The notes below the pieces were generated by a model, which was given only the letters and a program-made list of their open reading frames with translations, was not told where the DNA came from and did not search any database. A stretch of 64,000 bases of DNA from Palaemon carinicauda (taxonomy: Eukaryota > Arthropoda > Malacostraca > Decapoda > Palaemonidae), in NCBI RefSeq assembly GCF_036898095.1, contig NC_090751.1, positions 73,379,818 through 73,443,817 of the forward strand, given 5' to 3'. The position numbers and the translations under genes are program-made. Position 1 is the first letter of the stretch; each line of letters opens with the position of its first letter. Shown here piece after piece: positions 1 through 10,483 of the stretch.

Positions 1-96
1 ATAATATCAACAAGAGAGATAGAGTGATAACAATTGCAGAGGATTTCTATGCAATGCTATACAATAGTTATATAAAAATAACTTTGCCTATATAAA

Positions 97-1190
97 TAAT
101 GAAACATCTGACCCGTTAACAAAAGTAACAGTAGGAGAAGTAAAGAAAACGTTAAAAGGCATGAAAGGAGGCAAAGAAGCTGGACAATTGTTTTAATGTT
201 AGATGGATAAGTTTTCACAAAATGTCTGCAAAAATGCTCTCAAATGCTTAGAAAATCTTTGCCATTATATCTGAAAAATTGCCGTCCAATAAGTTTGGTC
301 TCAGTAATATATAAAATATTTACAAAGATCATATTAGTCCGAATAGAAAGACAGTTAGACTTGAATAAACTGAGAGAGCAGCCCTAGAAGTGAGTATTCA
401 ACAACTAACCATATCCATATAATTAACCAACTCATGGAAAAATAAACAGAGTATAGCATTCTTAGACTATGAGAATGCTTTTGACTCTGTCAAAACCTTG
501 GCAGCAATGAAATCCCTTCATAGACAATGAATAGATGACTCTTATGTTAGAACATTTGAAAATGTCTATAATGAAAGTACAGCAATCCTAAAGCTAATTA
601 AAGATAGTGAGAAAAATACGTCTGAAATAAGGATTTAAACAGGGAGACCCCATCTCTCCTAAATTATTCACATAATGCCTAGAAGAAGGTTTTAAGAATT
701 ATGAGTGGAAAAATATAGGAATTAACATTAATGGGAAATATCTTAACGGCTTAAGATTTGAAGATGACATTGTATTCAATGAATCATGGGAGGAATTGCA
801 AATGATGATAAAATATTGGAATAAAGAAAGCAGAAATGTAGGATTGAGAATGAATATGACCAAATAAACGTTATAGATGATCATTTAGAGATTGTTAATT
901 AATATACATACCTAGGACAATAAGTGTTTTCCCAGGACATGAGAACGAAATTAAAAGAAGGATAAGCATATGATGGAGAGTGTTAGGTAAACAAAATGTG
1001 ATTATGGAAAGTAAAATGTTACTTTTTTCTAAAAACGATAGTATTTAATCAAGTAGTCTTACTAGTATGCATTGATACTTACTACTACGATTTATAATTC
1101 AAGTATATTTCATATGAGATACTGAGAAATGAAAATATTAAGAAAATACAATAAAGATCCACGAAAGAAAAATTCAAAAGCGACTTTGAT
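97..1190 (+). pseudogene. Decayed non-LTR retrotransposon reverse transcriptase
   Basis: Conceptual translation across shifting frames gives the ordered blocks of a LINE reverse transcriptase: a KTLKGMKGGKEAG-like block near 150-180, RPISLVSVIYKIFTK near 278-325, a STTNHIHIINQL block near 395-435, AFLDYENAFDSV near 458-492, GFKQGDPISPKLF near 630-670, and an LRFEDDIVF block near 750-780. The last block corresponds to the catalytic FADD box, with one residue changed. A thumb-like tail with EIKRRIS and VFNQVVL blocks follows to about 1190. No frame is open for more than a few dozen codons, so this is a dead fragment without recognisable ends. The block spacing and wording recall RTE-like LINEs, but the clade is inferred by eye. 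Confidence 0.72.
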
Positions 1191-2532
1191 GAGGTAACAA
1201 TTATCAACGTCATATTAAAAAATCCTAAACATTGAAACACTTGTATATGTAAAAACTTAAATAATTCAGTTTTATGTAAAAGCCTACCTTTACAAGGAAA
1301 AATAATCCTCTAGTCTCGTTCTAATTCCAAATATGACCATCAAGTAAATTACAGTAATACCGAGTCTTTTTTTTGTTACCAAATCAAATAGAAAGCATTG
1401 TTTGATTTATTTTCAATCAACGTCTTCCTGTATTTCACAAAATATAAATCCCTGTGATACTAAAAAAGATGAATAAAGAAATGATGAGACAGTACCGTGA
1501 CGGACAGTGCTTCTAATTTCCTCTTTAGCTTATGTGACAAATAGTAAAAAAAAGGTAATTTTACCGAAACTCTTCACAACTTAATCGCTCCTCGGGCGTT
1601 AATAGATCACGAGGATGATAATGTACAAGTGATTTTAAAGCAGTCTTTTTTTTTTTTTTTTTTTTTTTTGCCGTTGTCGTCGACATATGATTAAAAACTA
1701 TGGTATTATTTCATACAATTAACTAGGAAACGCGTTATCATTTTAAAAGCATAAAGCCGAGCCGATCAATTGATCTAAAAAAAAAATTGTTATGAGAGAG
1801 AGAGAAGCCCAGGTGATTATGCTGCGCTTTCTGGTAAGAACCTTTTACCAAATGGATTTCAAAGTAAAACGGGAAACCAACCTTTAAGGATATATAGTCA
1901 GAATAGGACTTTAACAAATTATCCTAAATATTCCTTAAATCAAGATGATAAATGCAAAGACCATGGAAAAAAAAATGGATGCCGTCAAGTTCAGGGCAAC
2001 TTGATCCTTCAGGTTGGTTTCTGGCAAACAATTATCATATTGTTCAGCAAGAAAGTCTTCAGAAGCACCTTTAAAGAGAAAATTATAAAAGGATAATTAT
2101 GATGATCTCTAAATAGTATTGTAATATAAGAGGAGGGATTGTTCATATCTGTTCAGATTTAAGGAGTAAATTATACCATAGATATTTCGTGGCCCGAAAA
2201 ACTTTGTAATAAACAAAATATAACGTGATACATCTCGAGAACAATCTTTATCACATTTCTTTTTCTTTTTTACAACCAAAGTTTTCGTTGCTAATCCTGC
2301 GATACCAGTTTCTCTTGAGAAAAGCCCGACTGCAACTATCAACAAAATAGTTAAAATAATTACTTTAAGTTAACTTTGAGCGCCAATTCCGAAGCAGAAT
2401 ATTTGGCATCCAAACCACAGGCTCTTTATGGGACATCTCACTTAACTCGTTTTGGCACTAAAACTGTAAAATATGGAATTTTAAGATTTTCATCCTACAG
2501 CTAGGCAAATTTCCTTTCAATTGATACATAAT
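1191..2532. other. Unassigned AT-rich stretch
   Basis: No gene or recognisable transposon domain was seen. It contains a poly-T run at about 1648-1669 and a short GA run at 1794-1804. The sequence resumes on the far side of the E insertion at 7249. The short minus-strand open frame at 2109-2345 has low complexity and no recognisable motif. Confidence 0.5.
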
Positions 2533-2537
2533 GTTAT

Positions 2538-2739
2538 TGTAATGTATTGAGAAACACTACTCTCTCATTCTACCATGTTGAACTTTTGAGTTGTTGTTGT
2601 TGTCTTTCCCGCCATCCACGAACTGTGACGCCAGCAGAAGCATGGGTCTGTTTACTTGTATTTGATATACCAGAATAAAGTACGAGACTTACCAACCTGT
2701 CTTCTTGGAACCTAAGTACTAAGGGATGAGGATGTAACA
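2538..2739 (+). repeat. 5' LTR of element E
   Basis: A direct repeat of 202 bp, the same base by base (by eye) as 7042-7243. It begins TGTAATG and ends ATGTAACA, the usual TG...CA termini. An AATAAA-type sequence (gaataaag, about 2673-2680) may serve in polyadenylation. Confidence 0.95.
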
Positions 2740-2740
2740 G

Positions 2741-2758
2741 TGGCGACGAGGAAGAACC
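2741..2758 (+). other. Primer-binding site of element E
   Basis: TGGCGACGAGGAAG starts one base after the 5' LTR. TGG directly after an LTR is the standard complement of the tRNA CCA end. I cannot tell with confidence which tRNA is used; a serine-type primer is a guess. Confidence 0.7.
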
Positions 2759-2891
2759 CAGTATACAAAGAGGTATGTCATATGGAAGCAGAGTAGTGTA
2801 CCAACGACAGCCGGCCGTATCTAGCCTAGCACACCCAGTTTAGGCCTGGCCAACGTCCAGACTCCAGTGAGTAGCCTGAGTTCAGCTGTAA

Positions 2892-3206
2892 TTGTTGGGG
2901 ACTACCGATTTACCGAAGTTCCATACCCAGTCAGGAAGGATGGCAGCAACAAGGAGACCGGCAATTCCCGAATTCAATCCAGATAAGTTGGAACTAAATT
3001 GTTGGTTGGATCTATTTTCCATGAATTGTGAAGTAAACGAAGTAACCGAGGCGACAGCAAAAAGGGCTTTGTTGCTTTCTTCAGTGGGAGTAGAGACTTT
3101 TTCCACGATCTGTAAGTTAACAGCACCGAAATTGCCGTCTGCAGTTCCTTTTGATGACCTAGTAAATCAACTTGTCTCATTTCATAACGAAACCAAGTTA
3201 TCATAG
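2892..3206 (+). CDS. Gag N-terminal part, element E (first frame)
   Basis: This 104-codon frame begins the capsid-like Gag. It has the pattern usual for Ty3 Gag N-termini: a proline-rich start, a W-x-D-x-F segment (WLDLFSMN, about residues 38-45) and the ALLLSSVG helix near residues 63-70. The frame ends at TAG 3204-3206, but homology continues in the next frame at 3172, so the reading shifts by one base near AAGTTATCATAG. Structural Gag would package the element RNA in cytoplasmic particles. The inner ATG at 2940 (MAATRRPAIP) is the more typical Gag start; the ATG at 2892 is 48 bases upstream of it. Confidence 0.75.
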   Translation: MLGTTDLPKFHTQSGRMAATRRPAIPEFNPDKLELNCWLDLFSMNCEVNEVTEATAKRALLLSSVGVETFSTICKLTAPKLPSAVPFDDLVNQLVSFHNETKLS

Positions 3207-3615
3207 AGCATTATGTGATCTCCTACAGAGGAAGAAGAAAAGTAGTGAGTCAGTGAAGGAATATTATGCAGAACTTAAATTATTAGCTCAACAGTGTGAA
3301 TTTAATAATGAGTTTGACCGACGGTTGAAGGAACAGTTATTGGTTGGTATTGATAATGAAGTATATTTTAAGGTTTTATTAGCTGATCCTTTTGAGTTTA
3401 AATCCATCTCCCCTCGTGATTTACTTGCCAAGGTTACCAATTTAGAAACTGCCTATGTTACCGAATGTAGTCCTACTTCAAGTTCTTTTACAGATAATAG
3501 GCCATCCGGTACCGTTAACAAGGTTAGGCATAAAGTAACTAGGCCTAGGCCTAATTCTAGTGCAGACTCTAAGGGGAGAGGTATAAGTGATTATGGTAAA
3601 GCTAGCTCAAGGTAA
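3172..3615 (+). CDS. Gag middle part, element E (second frame)
   Basis: This frame continues Gag with the conserved SVKEYYAELKLLAQQCEF segment (about residues 28-45), which matches the usual Ty3 capsid pattern of SV-x-x-Y/F-x-x-x-L-x-x-LA-x-x-C-x-F. It ends in a basic, serine-rich linker (RHKVTRPRPNSS) and stops at 3613-3615. The zinc knuckles that should follow lie in a third frame starting at 3587. Gag is therefore spread over three frames. Either single-base indels (real or from sequencing) or frameshifting would be needed to read it through. Confidence 0.75.
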   Translation: MSHFITKPSYHRALCDLLQRKKKSSESVKEYYAELKLLAQQCEFNNEFDRRLKEQLLVGIDNEVYFKVLLADPFEFKSISPRDLLAKVTNLETAYVTECSPTSSSFTDNRPSGTVNKVRHKVTRPRPNSSADSKGRGISDYGKASSR

Positions 3616-6600
3616 ATGCATTCATTGTGGGCGTGATAACCATTTAGCTAATAATTGTAAATTTAAGAATGCTAAATGTTATTACTGTGGCAAGGAAGGC
3701 CATGTGAGTACAGTATGTTCCAATAAAAAGGTTAGAAATAAATCTAGAAATGTTAATACAGTGCATGATGTAGACGAGTCTACTAGTAAGCATATTCCTG
3801 TTAATGAAAATTTTCATGATTCTTATGATTTATTGAAACTTTTTTATTTTGATGTGAATTCTATTGACTTTGTCGATGATTATGAGGAACCATATAGAGA
3901 AATTTTAAGGTTAAATGGGTTTCCCTTAGAATTTGAATTAGACACTGGCAGTGGTGCATCCACTATTTCACGGCATGATGCTAATAAATTGAATTTAACA
4001 CCATTACCAACAAGGAAACGCTTAGCTAATTATGATAAAGCGGAAATGCAGGTGTATGGTGAAATAAATTGTGATGTTTCTTTTAAAGGCCAAATGGTCA
4101 AGGGACAAAAGTTTTTTGTTGTAGATAATGATTTAAATTTAGCAGGCAGGTCTTTGATGAAGAAATTGAAATACCAGTGGGTACAAGTTGATAATGTGAG
4201 CGATGATAAATTTAAAGGTCCTCTTATTACCCCAAGTAGTGCATCTAGGCTTAAGCTTGATTGTGTAAAAATGTTCAATGAGTATCAGGTGGTGGAAGGA
4301 TCACCCATTACAAATTATGAATGTCAGTTAATGTTAAAAGAAAATGCTGTGCCTAAGTATTTTAAAGCCAGATCTGTGCCTTATCACTATAAATGTAAAA
4401 TTGAGAATAGTTTGAAAGAACTGGAAAGTAAAAATATAGTGAGCAAGGTCGAGCATGCAGGAGATTGGGCCAGTCCTATTGTTCCTGTAATGAAACCTAA
4501 TGGTGAAATAAGGATTTGTGTAGATTTTAAGTATCTCAATACCCAAACAAGTGTTAATACCTTTCCATTACCGAGATTGGATGACATTTTGGCAAATGTA
4601 GGTTCTTGTCAGTATATTTCAAAATTGGATTTGAAAAATGCATATTTACAGGTATCTGTGAGTGAAAATTCTCAACAATATTTAATTATGAATACCCATT
4701 TGGGATTATATAAGTTCCACCGATTGCCTTTTGGGTTGTCATCAGCACCAGGTATATTTCAGAGGTTTATTTCTGAATTATTGGCAAATATTGAGGGTGT
4801 TCATGTATTTTTAGATGACATATTGATTGTCGGAGCTACCAAAGAGGAACATGACAGGAGTTTATGTAAGGTTTTATCAATTTTGCAACTGAGAAATGTT
4901 AAGTTGAATAAAGATAAATGTATTATCGGTTCTAGGGAAGTACCTTATTTAGGATACATTTTAAGTTGTGAGGGAATTAAACCTGACCCAAAGAAAATAG
5001 AGGCAATTTTGGAAGCTCCAACCCCTCAGTCTGTCCAGTCTTTGAAATCATTTTTGGGGTTATGCACTTACTACAATAGGTTTGTACCTCAGTTCAGTTC
5101 TATTTTATGTCCTTTATATAATTTGACACAAAAGAATGTTGAGTTTCATTGGTCAGCAGTTCATGAAGAAGCTTTCCAGAGTATTAAGGAAGCCTTGGGT
5201 AGAGCTGATATTTTGGATAATTTTAACCCCAATGCTACCATGATTTTAGAAGTTGATGCTAGCCCTGTAGGAGTGGGAGCTGTTCTTAAACAAGAATATA
5301 AGGGTAAAATTTCTACCATTTCGTTCAAAAGTAGAAAATTAGCTAATGCTGAGTGTAATTATTCTCAAATTGATAGAGAGGCTTTATCCATTATTTTTGG
5401 AGTCAAGAAGTTTTCTGATTTCCTTTTGGGTAGGAAGTTCGTTATTAGGACGGACCATAAACCCTTGACTCATCTATTTAACCCTAGTAAGAGTATTCCA
5501 CAATTATCTAATGCTCGTATTCAAAGGTGGGCTTTATTCCTATCAGGTTTTGATTTTAAAATTGAGCACATTAAGAGAGTGCATAATACAGTGGCAGATG
5601 CTCTTAGTAGGCTACCATTATGTAGAGATGATACTGATTTTCATGTACCAGGAGAATATGTAAATTTGATTAATATTTTGGATAAGAATTCTTTTGATGT
5701 TACAATGGTAAAAGAATGTATAGAAAGAGACACTGTTTTATGCAGAGTAAGAGATTATGTAAGGAGGGGGTTCCCCAAGGAAAATGTGATGGAAAATTGT
5801 ATGTTACCATTCTATAAATTGAGAAATGATCTTTCTTTGCATGATAATGTATTACTGTATAGGAATCGTATTTTGGTTCCTGAAATGTTGAGAAAGCGTG
5901 TTATGGAAATGCTTCATGAGGGCCACAAGGGTATTGTTGCCATGAAAGCCGAAGCAAGGTCTTTTGTATATTGGCCTAATATGGACCAAGATTTGGAACA
6001 AATAACTTCTAACTGTGCATTATGTATAACAAATCTCAAACATAAGGCCATTTTACCTTTATCTTGGCCGTCAGTAGATAGACCTTGGTCCCGCTTGCAT
6101 GTAGATTATTGTGGGCCCATTGACAACATGCAATATTTGATTATTATTGATTCCTTTTCTAAATTTATTGATGTCTATGCTTGTAAGAATATAACTTCAG
6201 AGGATACCATACAATGTTTAAGGTCGTGTTTTGCTAATTATGGTATTCCTGACACAATTGTATCTGATAACGCAACTTGTTTTATGGCTAGGGAGACTCA
6301 GAATTTCTTTCAGAAAAATGGTGTTAGACATTGTTCAGGAGCACCATATAATCCAAGTACAAATGGGCTTGCAGAACGGGCTGTCCGAATATTCAAAACT
6401 AATTTCAAAAAGTTTGATTGTAAATTGCCTGTAAAAACCAGAATGGCAAAATTTTTGTATACCTATAGACGTACAGTACAGTCTTCTACTGGCTGCTCCC
6501 CAGCTGAATTATTATTTGGAAGGAAATTTAAGGGTCCACTAGATGTTATAATGCCTAAACAAGGAGATGAGTTTTACGTTCATGAGTCTAAATTCAGAGT

Positions 6601-6775
6601 TGGTGATGCAGTATATGCCAGGAATTTTGGTAAAGGACCAGAATGGGTAGAAGCTAAGATTATCAAAGTTCTGGGTGAAAGGAATTATTTAGTTTCTGTA
6701 GATGTTAATGGTATTTTGACTTGGAAGCGTCACTTATCACAGTTATTTGAGAGAAAATGTATAATACTAGAGTAA
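3587..6775 (+). CDS. pol: Pol polyprotein with zinc knuckles, element E
   Basis: The frame has 1062 codons and no standard ATG at its left edge, so it is probably reached by frameshift. Two CCHC knuckles (residues 11-24 and 31-44) belong to Gag nucleocapsid. The protease has DTGS at 119-122. RT follows, with FLDD at 408-411 carrying catalytic D410 and D411. RNase H starts with its first Asp near residue 554 and has TDHKPL near 622. Integrase has the HHCC zinc finger (H777 to C810, C813) and the D843, D894, E930 triad, with 35 residues between the last two. All key residues are present, so the enzymes look functional. The order PR-RT-RH-IN marks Ty3/gypsy. It stops at TAA 6773-6775, and the same frame reopens two codons later. 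Confidence 0.95.
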   Translation: MIMVKLAQGKCIHCGRDNHLANNCKFKNAKCYYCGKEGHVSTVCSNKKVRNKSRNVNTVHDVDESTSKHIPVNENFHDSYDLLKLFYFDVNSIDFVDDYEEPYREILRLNGFPLEFELDTGSGASTISRHDANKLNLTPLPTRKRLANYDKAEMQVYGEINCDVSFKGQMVKGQKFFVVDNDLNLAGRSLMKKLKYQWVQVDNVSDDKFKGPLITPSSASRLKLDCVKMFNEYQVVEGSPITNYECQLMLKENAVPKYFKARSVPYHYKCKIENSLKELESKNIVSKVEHAGDWASPIVPVMKPNGEIRICVDFKYLNTQTSVNTFPLPRLDDILANVGSCQYISKLDLKNAYLQVSVSENSQQYLIMNTHLGLYKFHRLPFGLSSAPGIFQRFISELLANIEGVHVFLDDILIVGATKEEHDRSLCKVLSILQLRNVKLNKDKCIIGSREVPYLGYILSCEGIKPDPKKIEAILEAPTPQSVQSLKSFLGLCTYYNRFVPQFSSILCPLYNLTQKNVEFHWSAVHEEAFQSIKEALGRADILDNFNPNATMILEVDASPVGVGAVLKQEYKGKISTISFKSRKLANAECNYSQIDREALSIIFGVKKFSDFLLGRKFVIRTDHKPLTHLFNPSKSIPQLSNARIQRWALFLSGFDFKIEHIKRVHNTVADALSRLPLCRDDTDFHVPGEYVNLINILDKNSFDVTMVKECIERDTVLCRVRDYVRRGFPKENVMENCMLPFYKLRNDLSLHDNVLLYRNRILVPEMLRKRVMEMLHEGHKGIVAMKAEARSFVYWPNMDQDLEQITSNCALCITNLKHKAILPLSWPSVDRPWSRLHVDYCGPIDNMQYLIIIDSFSKFIDVYACKNITSEDTIQCLRSCFANYGIPDTIVSDNATCFMARETQNFFQKNGVRHCSGAPYNPSTNGLAERAVRIFKTNFKKFDCKLPVKTRMAKFLYTYRRTVQSSTGCSPAELLFGRKFKGPLDVIMPKQGDEFYVHESKFRVGDAVYARNFGKGPEWVEAKIIKVLGERNYLVSVDVNGILTWKRHLSQLFERKCIILE

Positions 6776-6778
6776 CTG

Positions 6779-7030
6779 ATGAATCATCACTTAAAAGATA
6801 CAATGATTCCTTCTGTTCCTGTAGTTTCTTCTCCCAATAATGTACAAGGATTAGAAGAAACAAATAACCCTATTCAGAACTCAAGTAGGATTTGTAATCC
6901 CAATGTAGAAGTAGTAGGATCAGAGAACAGTAATTGTGATACTGGTGCCATTGTAAGAAAATCTACCAGAGTAAGTAAAAAACCTAGGAGACTCATTGAA
7001 CAAATTTATTTTTTTTGTGTGTTAACCTAA
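6779..7030 (+). CDS. C-terminal Pol tail after an in-frame stop, element E
   Basis: These 83 codons lie in the same frame as pol, separated from it by TAA and one CTG codon. The frame ends beside the polypurine tract. It carries a basic RKSTRVSKKPRRLIEQ block (about residues 61-76) that resembles the R-x-S-x-R-x-x-x-P-x-x-L/Y motif often found at the very end of Ty3/gypsy integrases. It is therefore best read as the detached integrase tail, not as an env gene; it is too short and has no membrane segment. A nonsense mutation or stop readthrough could explain the split. Confidence 0.7.
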   Translation: MNHHLKDTMIPSVPVVSSPNNVQGLEETNNPIQNSSRICNPNVEVVGSENSNCDTGAIVRKSTRVSKKPRRLIEQIYFFCVLT

Positions 7031-7041
7031 GGGGGGAGGAG
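7029..7041 (+). other. Polypurine tract of element E
   Basis: AAGGGGGGAGGAG lies directly before the 3' LTR. It is the expected plus-strand primer site. Confidence 0.9.
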
Positions 7042-7243
7042 TGTAATGTATTGAGAAACACTACTCTCTCATTCTACCATGTTGAACTTTTGAGTTGTTG
7101 TTGTTGTCTTTCCCGCCATCCACGAACTGTGACGCCAGCAGAAGCATGGGTCTGTTTACTTGTATTTGATATACCAGAATAAAGTACGAGACTTACCAAC
7201 CTGTCTTCTTGGAACCTAAGTACTAAGGGATGAGGATGTAACA
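7042..7243 (+). repeat. 3' LTR of element E
   Basis: Matches the 5' LTR over all 202 bp by eye. It is followed by the second copy of the GTTAT target duplication. Confidence 0.95.
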
Positions 7244-7248
7244 GTTAT

Positions 7249-7731
7249 AAATGTTATAAACTTGCATAAACATTAATAATAAAAGAAAGGTCATAAAACA
7301 TGTGATAACTGGACGTAAAATAAATCTGATGATATCGAAGGGAGCAGATATATCCGGAAGTAGAAAACCCTAACGGTAGTCAAGGGTTTTTCTTAGATCG
7401 TCCGATTGGCCATACAGAAATCTTACGTATGTTAAAAAGAAAATCTTTAAGATCCCGAGATATTTAATACATTCGTTTTGTCTTTTATTCACACTAGAAA
7501 AGGACATGTTTAAAAAAAAAAAAAGAAAGATATACTCTAAATGTCAGACTCAAGAAATATGATAGTGAACCAAAAATAGAGGGACAGTAATTGAAAACAA
7601 AATGTCCTCAAATTAATTTTATATTACTCATGTTGAAACATATATCTATGTTCACCCCATCTTATAGAAATTTCCACTCAAAACAAATGATGCTCTTTGC
7701 ATGGACCAATATTGGTCGATTCATTGGAAAG
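7249..7731. other. Unassigned stretch between elements E and A
   Basis: AT-rich sequence with an A-rich run at about 7512-7528. No domain or repeat partner was recognised. The open frame at 7591-7863 crosses into the LTR of element A and is not a gene. Confidence 0.5.
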
Positions 7732-8537
7732 AGTTATGTATTTTGCACTGTAATACTATATGCGCTACGGGTAATGTTGCACACTATTGCATTGTTAGAA
7801 CATGTTTTGGCACAGTTCATAAGTGTAGTAGCGTATGTTAAGAAGGATTTAATCCTTCATTAATTGTCCTGATGTTAGGATGTGATTCTTCTTACTTTTG
7901 TATCGCAGTAGGATTCGATCTTTTTGAGAGCGATGCTCACTTTTGATTTTTTGTATGTATGCGTGCGAGTTTTGTTTACATATGCTCTCTCGCGAGTCAC
8001 AAGTTGAGCAGATACAATTGAGAGCTCAGGAGCAATGTAATCCTAAAGCCATTAAATGTATTTTAAGAATACCAACATATCATTGAACCCCAACAAGAAG
8101 AATCGACGACATTAGTATGTGATGTAGAACATCAAGGAACCCATGCTGAGAAAGGCAACAGCAGAAGAGACAACTAGATGTACACCCCTCCCGCCCACCC
8201 CCCCCCCCCCCCAATGAAAAGCGGCAAGTATGCAGTAAACAAGAGGAACGCCACAAAACAATTTCTACATTCAAGCTCAATCTCAAGAAAGAAGCAAACA
8301 CCCTACATATATATTGTATTGATAGTAAAAAGTAAAGTAAGATTGAAATATGTTAACAGTAGGCTTTAGGTGGTAAAATTTAGAAGAAGACAAGGATAGA
8401 CAGAGATTAGTTTGCAAAAAACATAAAGTGTAAACTGCCTTTAGTTGGTTGCAAATACACACAAGAGGTGTAATTGATATAGAAATTAGGTTAGAATTAA
8501 CTTAATTTTGTAGATTTCATTTGCCTAACCTAATTCA
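7732..8537 (+). repeat. 5' LTR of element A
   Basis: Starts (T/A)GTTATGTATTTTG and has similarity, in order, to 42315-42672, 48593-48640, about 50799-50963 and 54606-54735, which together are the broken 3' LTR. The first base is A where the 3' copy has T. The end at CCTAATTCA is tentative, because the matching end of the 3' LTR merges with element Z. A poly-C run at about 8199-8213 lies inside. By eye, the two LTRs differ at many positions, so the insertion is old. Confidence 0.8.
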
Positions 8538-8608
8538 GGTAATGTTGGATCTTATGTGGGCGGAGCTTAGGCGCTGCAAGCAGCCTCATCTTACAGGTAG
8601 AAGTAAAA

Positions 8609-8918
8609 ATGCCCCTAGACATCGAGCATCCAGAAAAGTTTAGCATTGTGGCTGAACCCAGTTCTGTTGCAACACGATGGAAACAGTGGTGTGAAAAATT
8701 TACGATTTATATTGAAGCTTTAAGTACAATGAAAGATGCTCAAAAGAAGGCATTATTACTGCACATAGCCGGTAGAGAGATTCGGGAAGTGTTTAAAACA
8801 CTACAACCTACAGATGACACTAGTGAAGCTGCGATTAAGGCTCTTACCACATATTTTGCCCCTCAGGCAATAAATTTTTTTAAAGGTATCAATTTACAGC
8901 ACAGGCATATCAGAAAAA
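8609..8918 (+). pseudogene. Gag N-terminal half, element A
   Basis: ATG at 8609 opens a Gag with WKQWCEKFTIYIEAL (from about residue 24) and ALLLHIAG (about 48-55), the standard start of Ty3 Gag in K02A2.6-like elements of animals. The frame is cut at 8918 by the LTR of element B and would otherwise continue at 16626. The last few codons of the apparent frame (to 8932) are already LTR sequence. Confidence 0.8.
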
Positions 8919-9110
8919 TGTTATATTATTAGTAATTATTCAGTAATTATAATAATTGTATTGTTGAGAGCGCAACCAACAGTTCCATGATTCCTATTGC
9001 CAACGCCAGATGTCGGCGTGTGTTGTTGTTGTAATCCCACTCAGTACATTAAAGTTAAGTTGTAACATGTGAGTTTATATCAAGAATATCACCTCCAATA
9101 TATGACATCA
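8919..9110 (+). repeat. 5' LTR of element B
   Basis: Begins TGTTATATTATT and ends TATGACATCA, 192 bp. The same sequence, with scattered differences, recurs as 13525-13543 plus 16447-16625. A possible primer site, TGGTGATCAGCGGCGAG, lies five bases downstream at 9116. Confidence 0.85.
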
Positions 9111-9236
9111 AGACATGGTGATCAGCGGCGAGATTAAAAATGACATCTAGAACTCACTAAGCAAGTATTATGCAGTGTAGGCCTTTTAGATTTTGTGTAT
9201 TAAGCCTAAAATATTGAGTGTTCCCGACCAGCAAAC

Positions 9237-10481
9237 ATGGCTTCGTCGACGGAGGGTCTTGTAGCCCCAGCAAAATTCATTGCTAGCCTAGGGGCCGACA
9301 ACGAACGTGAATGGAAGTCTTTCAAGCAACGGTTTGAGATTTATTTACTTGCTTTTGAGAAGGACAATAAACCGGAAGATACTAAGGGGGCCCTACTTTT
9401 AAACATTGGAGGTGAAGAACTTCTACAGATTTACAACTCTTTCGAATTTCAAGTCCCAGCAACCGGTAACCCTACTCCAGCTAATGTGATGAAGGATGTC
9501 TTGCCGAAATTTGATGTCTATTTTTCTCTGTGCAAAAATGAACTTGTAGCAAGGTATAAGTTTCGAAGATATATGCAGGAAACAAACGAAAGATTGAAAG
9601 CCTATGTTACCAGATTGAAGATTCTTGTGAAGGACTGCAATTATGGTAACTAACGAGACAAGTAGCTGAGGGACCATGTGGTGTTAGGATGCACTGAGGA
9701 CAATCATTGTCAGAAGTTATTTGAAGTTGAAGACCTTACCCTTGAGAAGATATTGTATTTTTGTGTGGCCTTTCAAGCAAGTAAAAGGCTGATAGATATC
9801 ATCAAGTCTACTCCTCACCAGACCAATGACAGTGTTGCCAAAGTGAGAGAAAAGCCTAGAAGGGAGAAGACTACTGGTAGCAGACACGACGCAGACCACG
9901 ATGGTAGGCCTAGACATGAAAATAATGAAGGTAGGCCTAAGTCCAGTAGACCAAGTATTCCTACAAATAAGTTGAGCCCTTGCAAATTTTCTGGGGAAAA
10001 ACATGAATGGCGTAAGAAGTGTCCAGCTCATGGTAAGAAATGTATAAAATATGGTAAATATAATCATTATGCTCCTAAATGTAAAAGTAGAAAAATAAAT
10101 TATGTATCAGGCAATGACAATGACTTTGATGCAAATAGTTCAGATGAATCAGAATGTGAATATTCGCTTAAAGTGTCTAGTAAAAAGCATAAGCTAATTG
10201 AAGCTGATTTTGAAGTTAATGGTAAAGTAATCAAATTTCAAGTAGATTGTGGAGCTAGCGTAAATGTAGTTCCTCAATATTTAATCCCTAATATCAATTT
10301 AAAGCCTTGTGACACTACCCTAGAAGTGTGGACTTTAGACACAGTTATTAACATTCAAAATATTGAATGCAGGTTAGTAATTAGAAATTTCAAGAATAGG
10401 AAGAAATATAACCTTGGATTTTTGGTTGTTGATTGTAAATATACTCCATTATTAAGTAAAAGAACATCAGAGCAAATGTGA
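9237..10481 (+). pseudogene. Gag and protease of element B
   Basis: One frame from ATG 9237 is interrupted by TAA at 9651-9653 and TAG at 9663-9665, then open to 10481. The N-terminal part has the Gag pattern WKSFKQRFEIYLLA and GALLLNIGGEE. The second part has two zinc-knuckle relics: one C-x(2)-C type has lost its second Cys, and CIKYGKYNHYAPKC also lacks a standard C-x(2)-C start. The protease site reads DCGAS instead of DTGAS. The altered active site and the two stops make it non-functional. Confidence 0.85.
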
Positions 10482-10483
10482 CT

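Larger units (their letters stand above)
2538..7243 (+). mobile_element. Young Ty3/gypsy LTR retrotransposon (element E)
   Basis: This is a complete 4.7-kb LTR element. The LTRs at 2538-2739 and 7042-7243 are each 202 bp and look identical on direct comparison. They start TGTAATG and end GTAACA. The 5 bp before the element (2533-2537) and after it (7244-7248) are both GTTAT, a perfect target duplication. Inside are a primer-binding site, gag, a long pol with domain order protease, RT, RNase H, integrase (the Ty3/gypsy order), and a polypurine tract. Identical LTRs imply a recent insertion. Two frame changes in gag and one in-frame stop after integrase are the only visible defects. Confidence 0.95.

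Noticed and set aside
6779..7030. Possible env gene after pol in element E
   Set aside because: Too short, with no signal peptide or membrane anchor. It carries an integrase-tail type motif and is in frame with pol.
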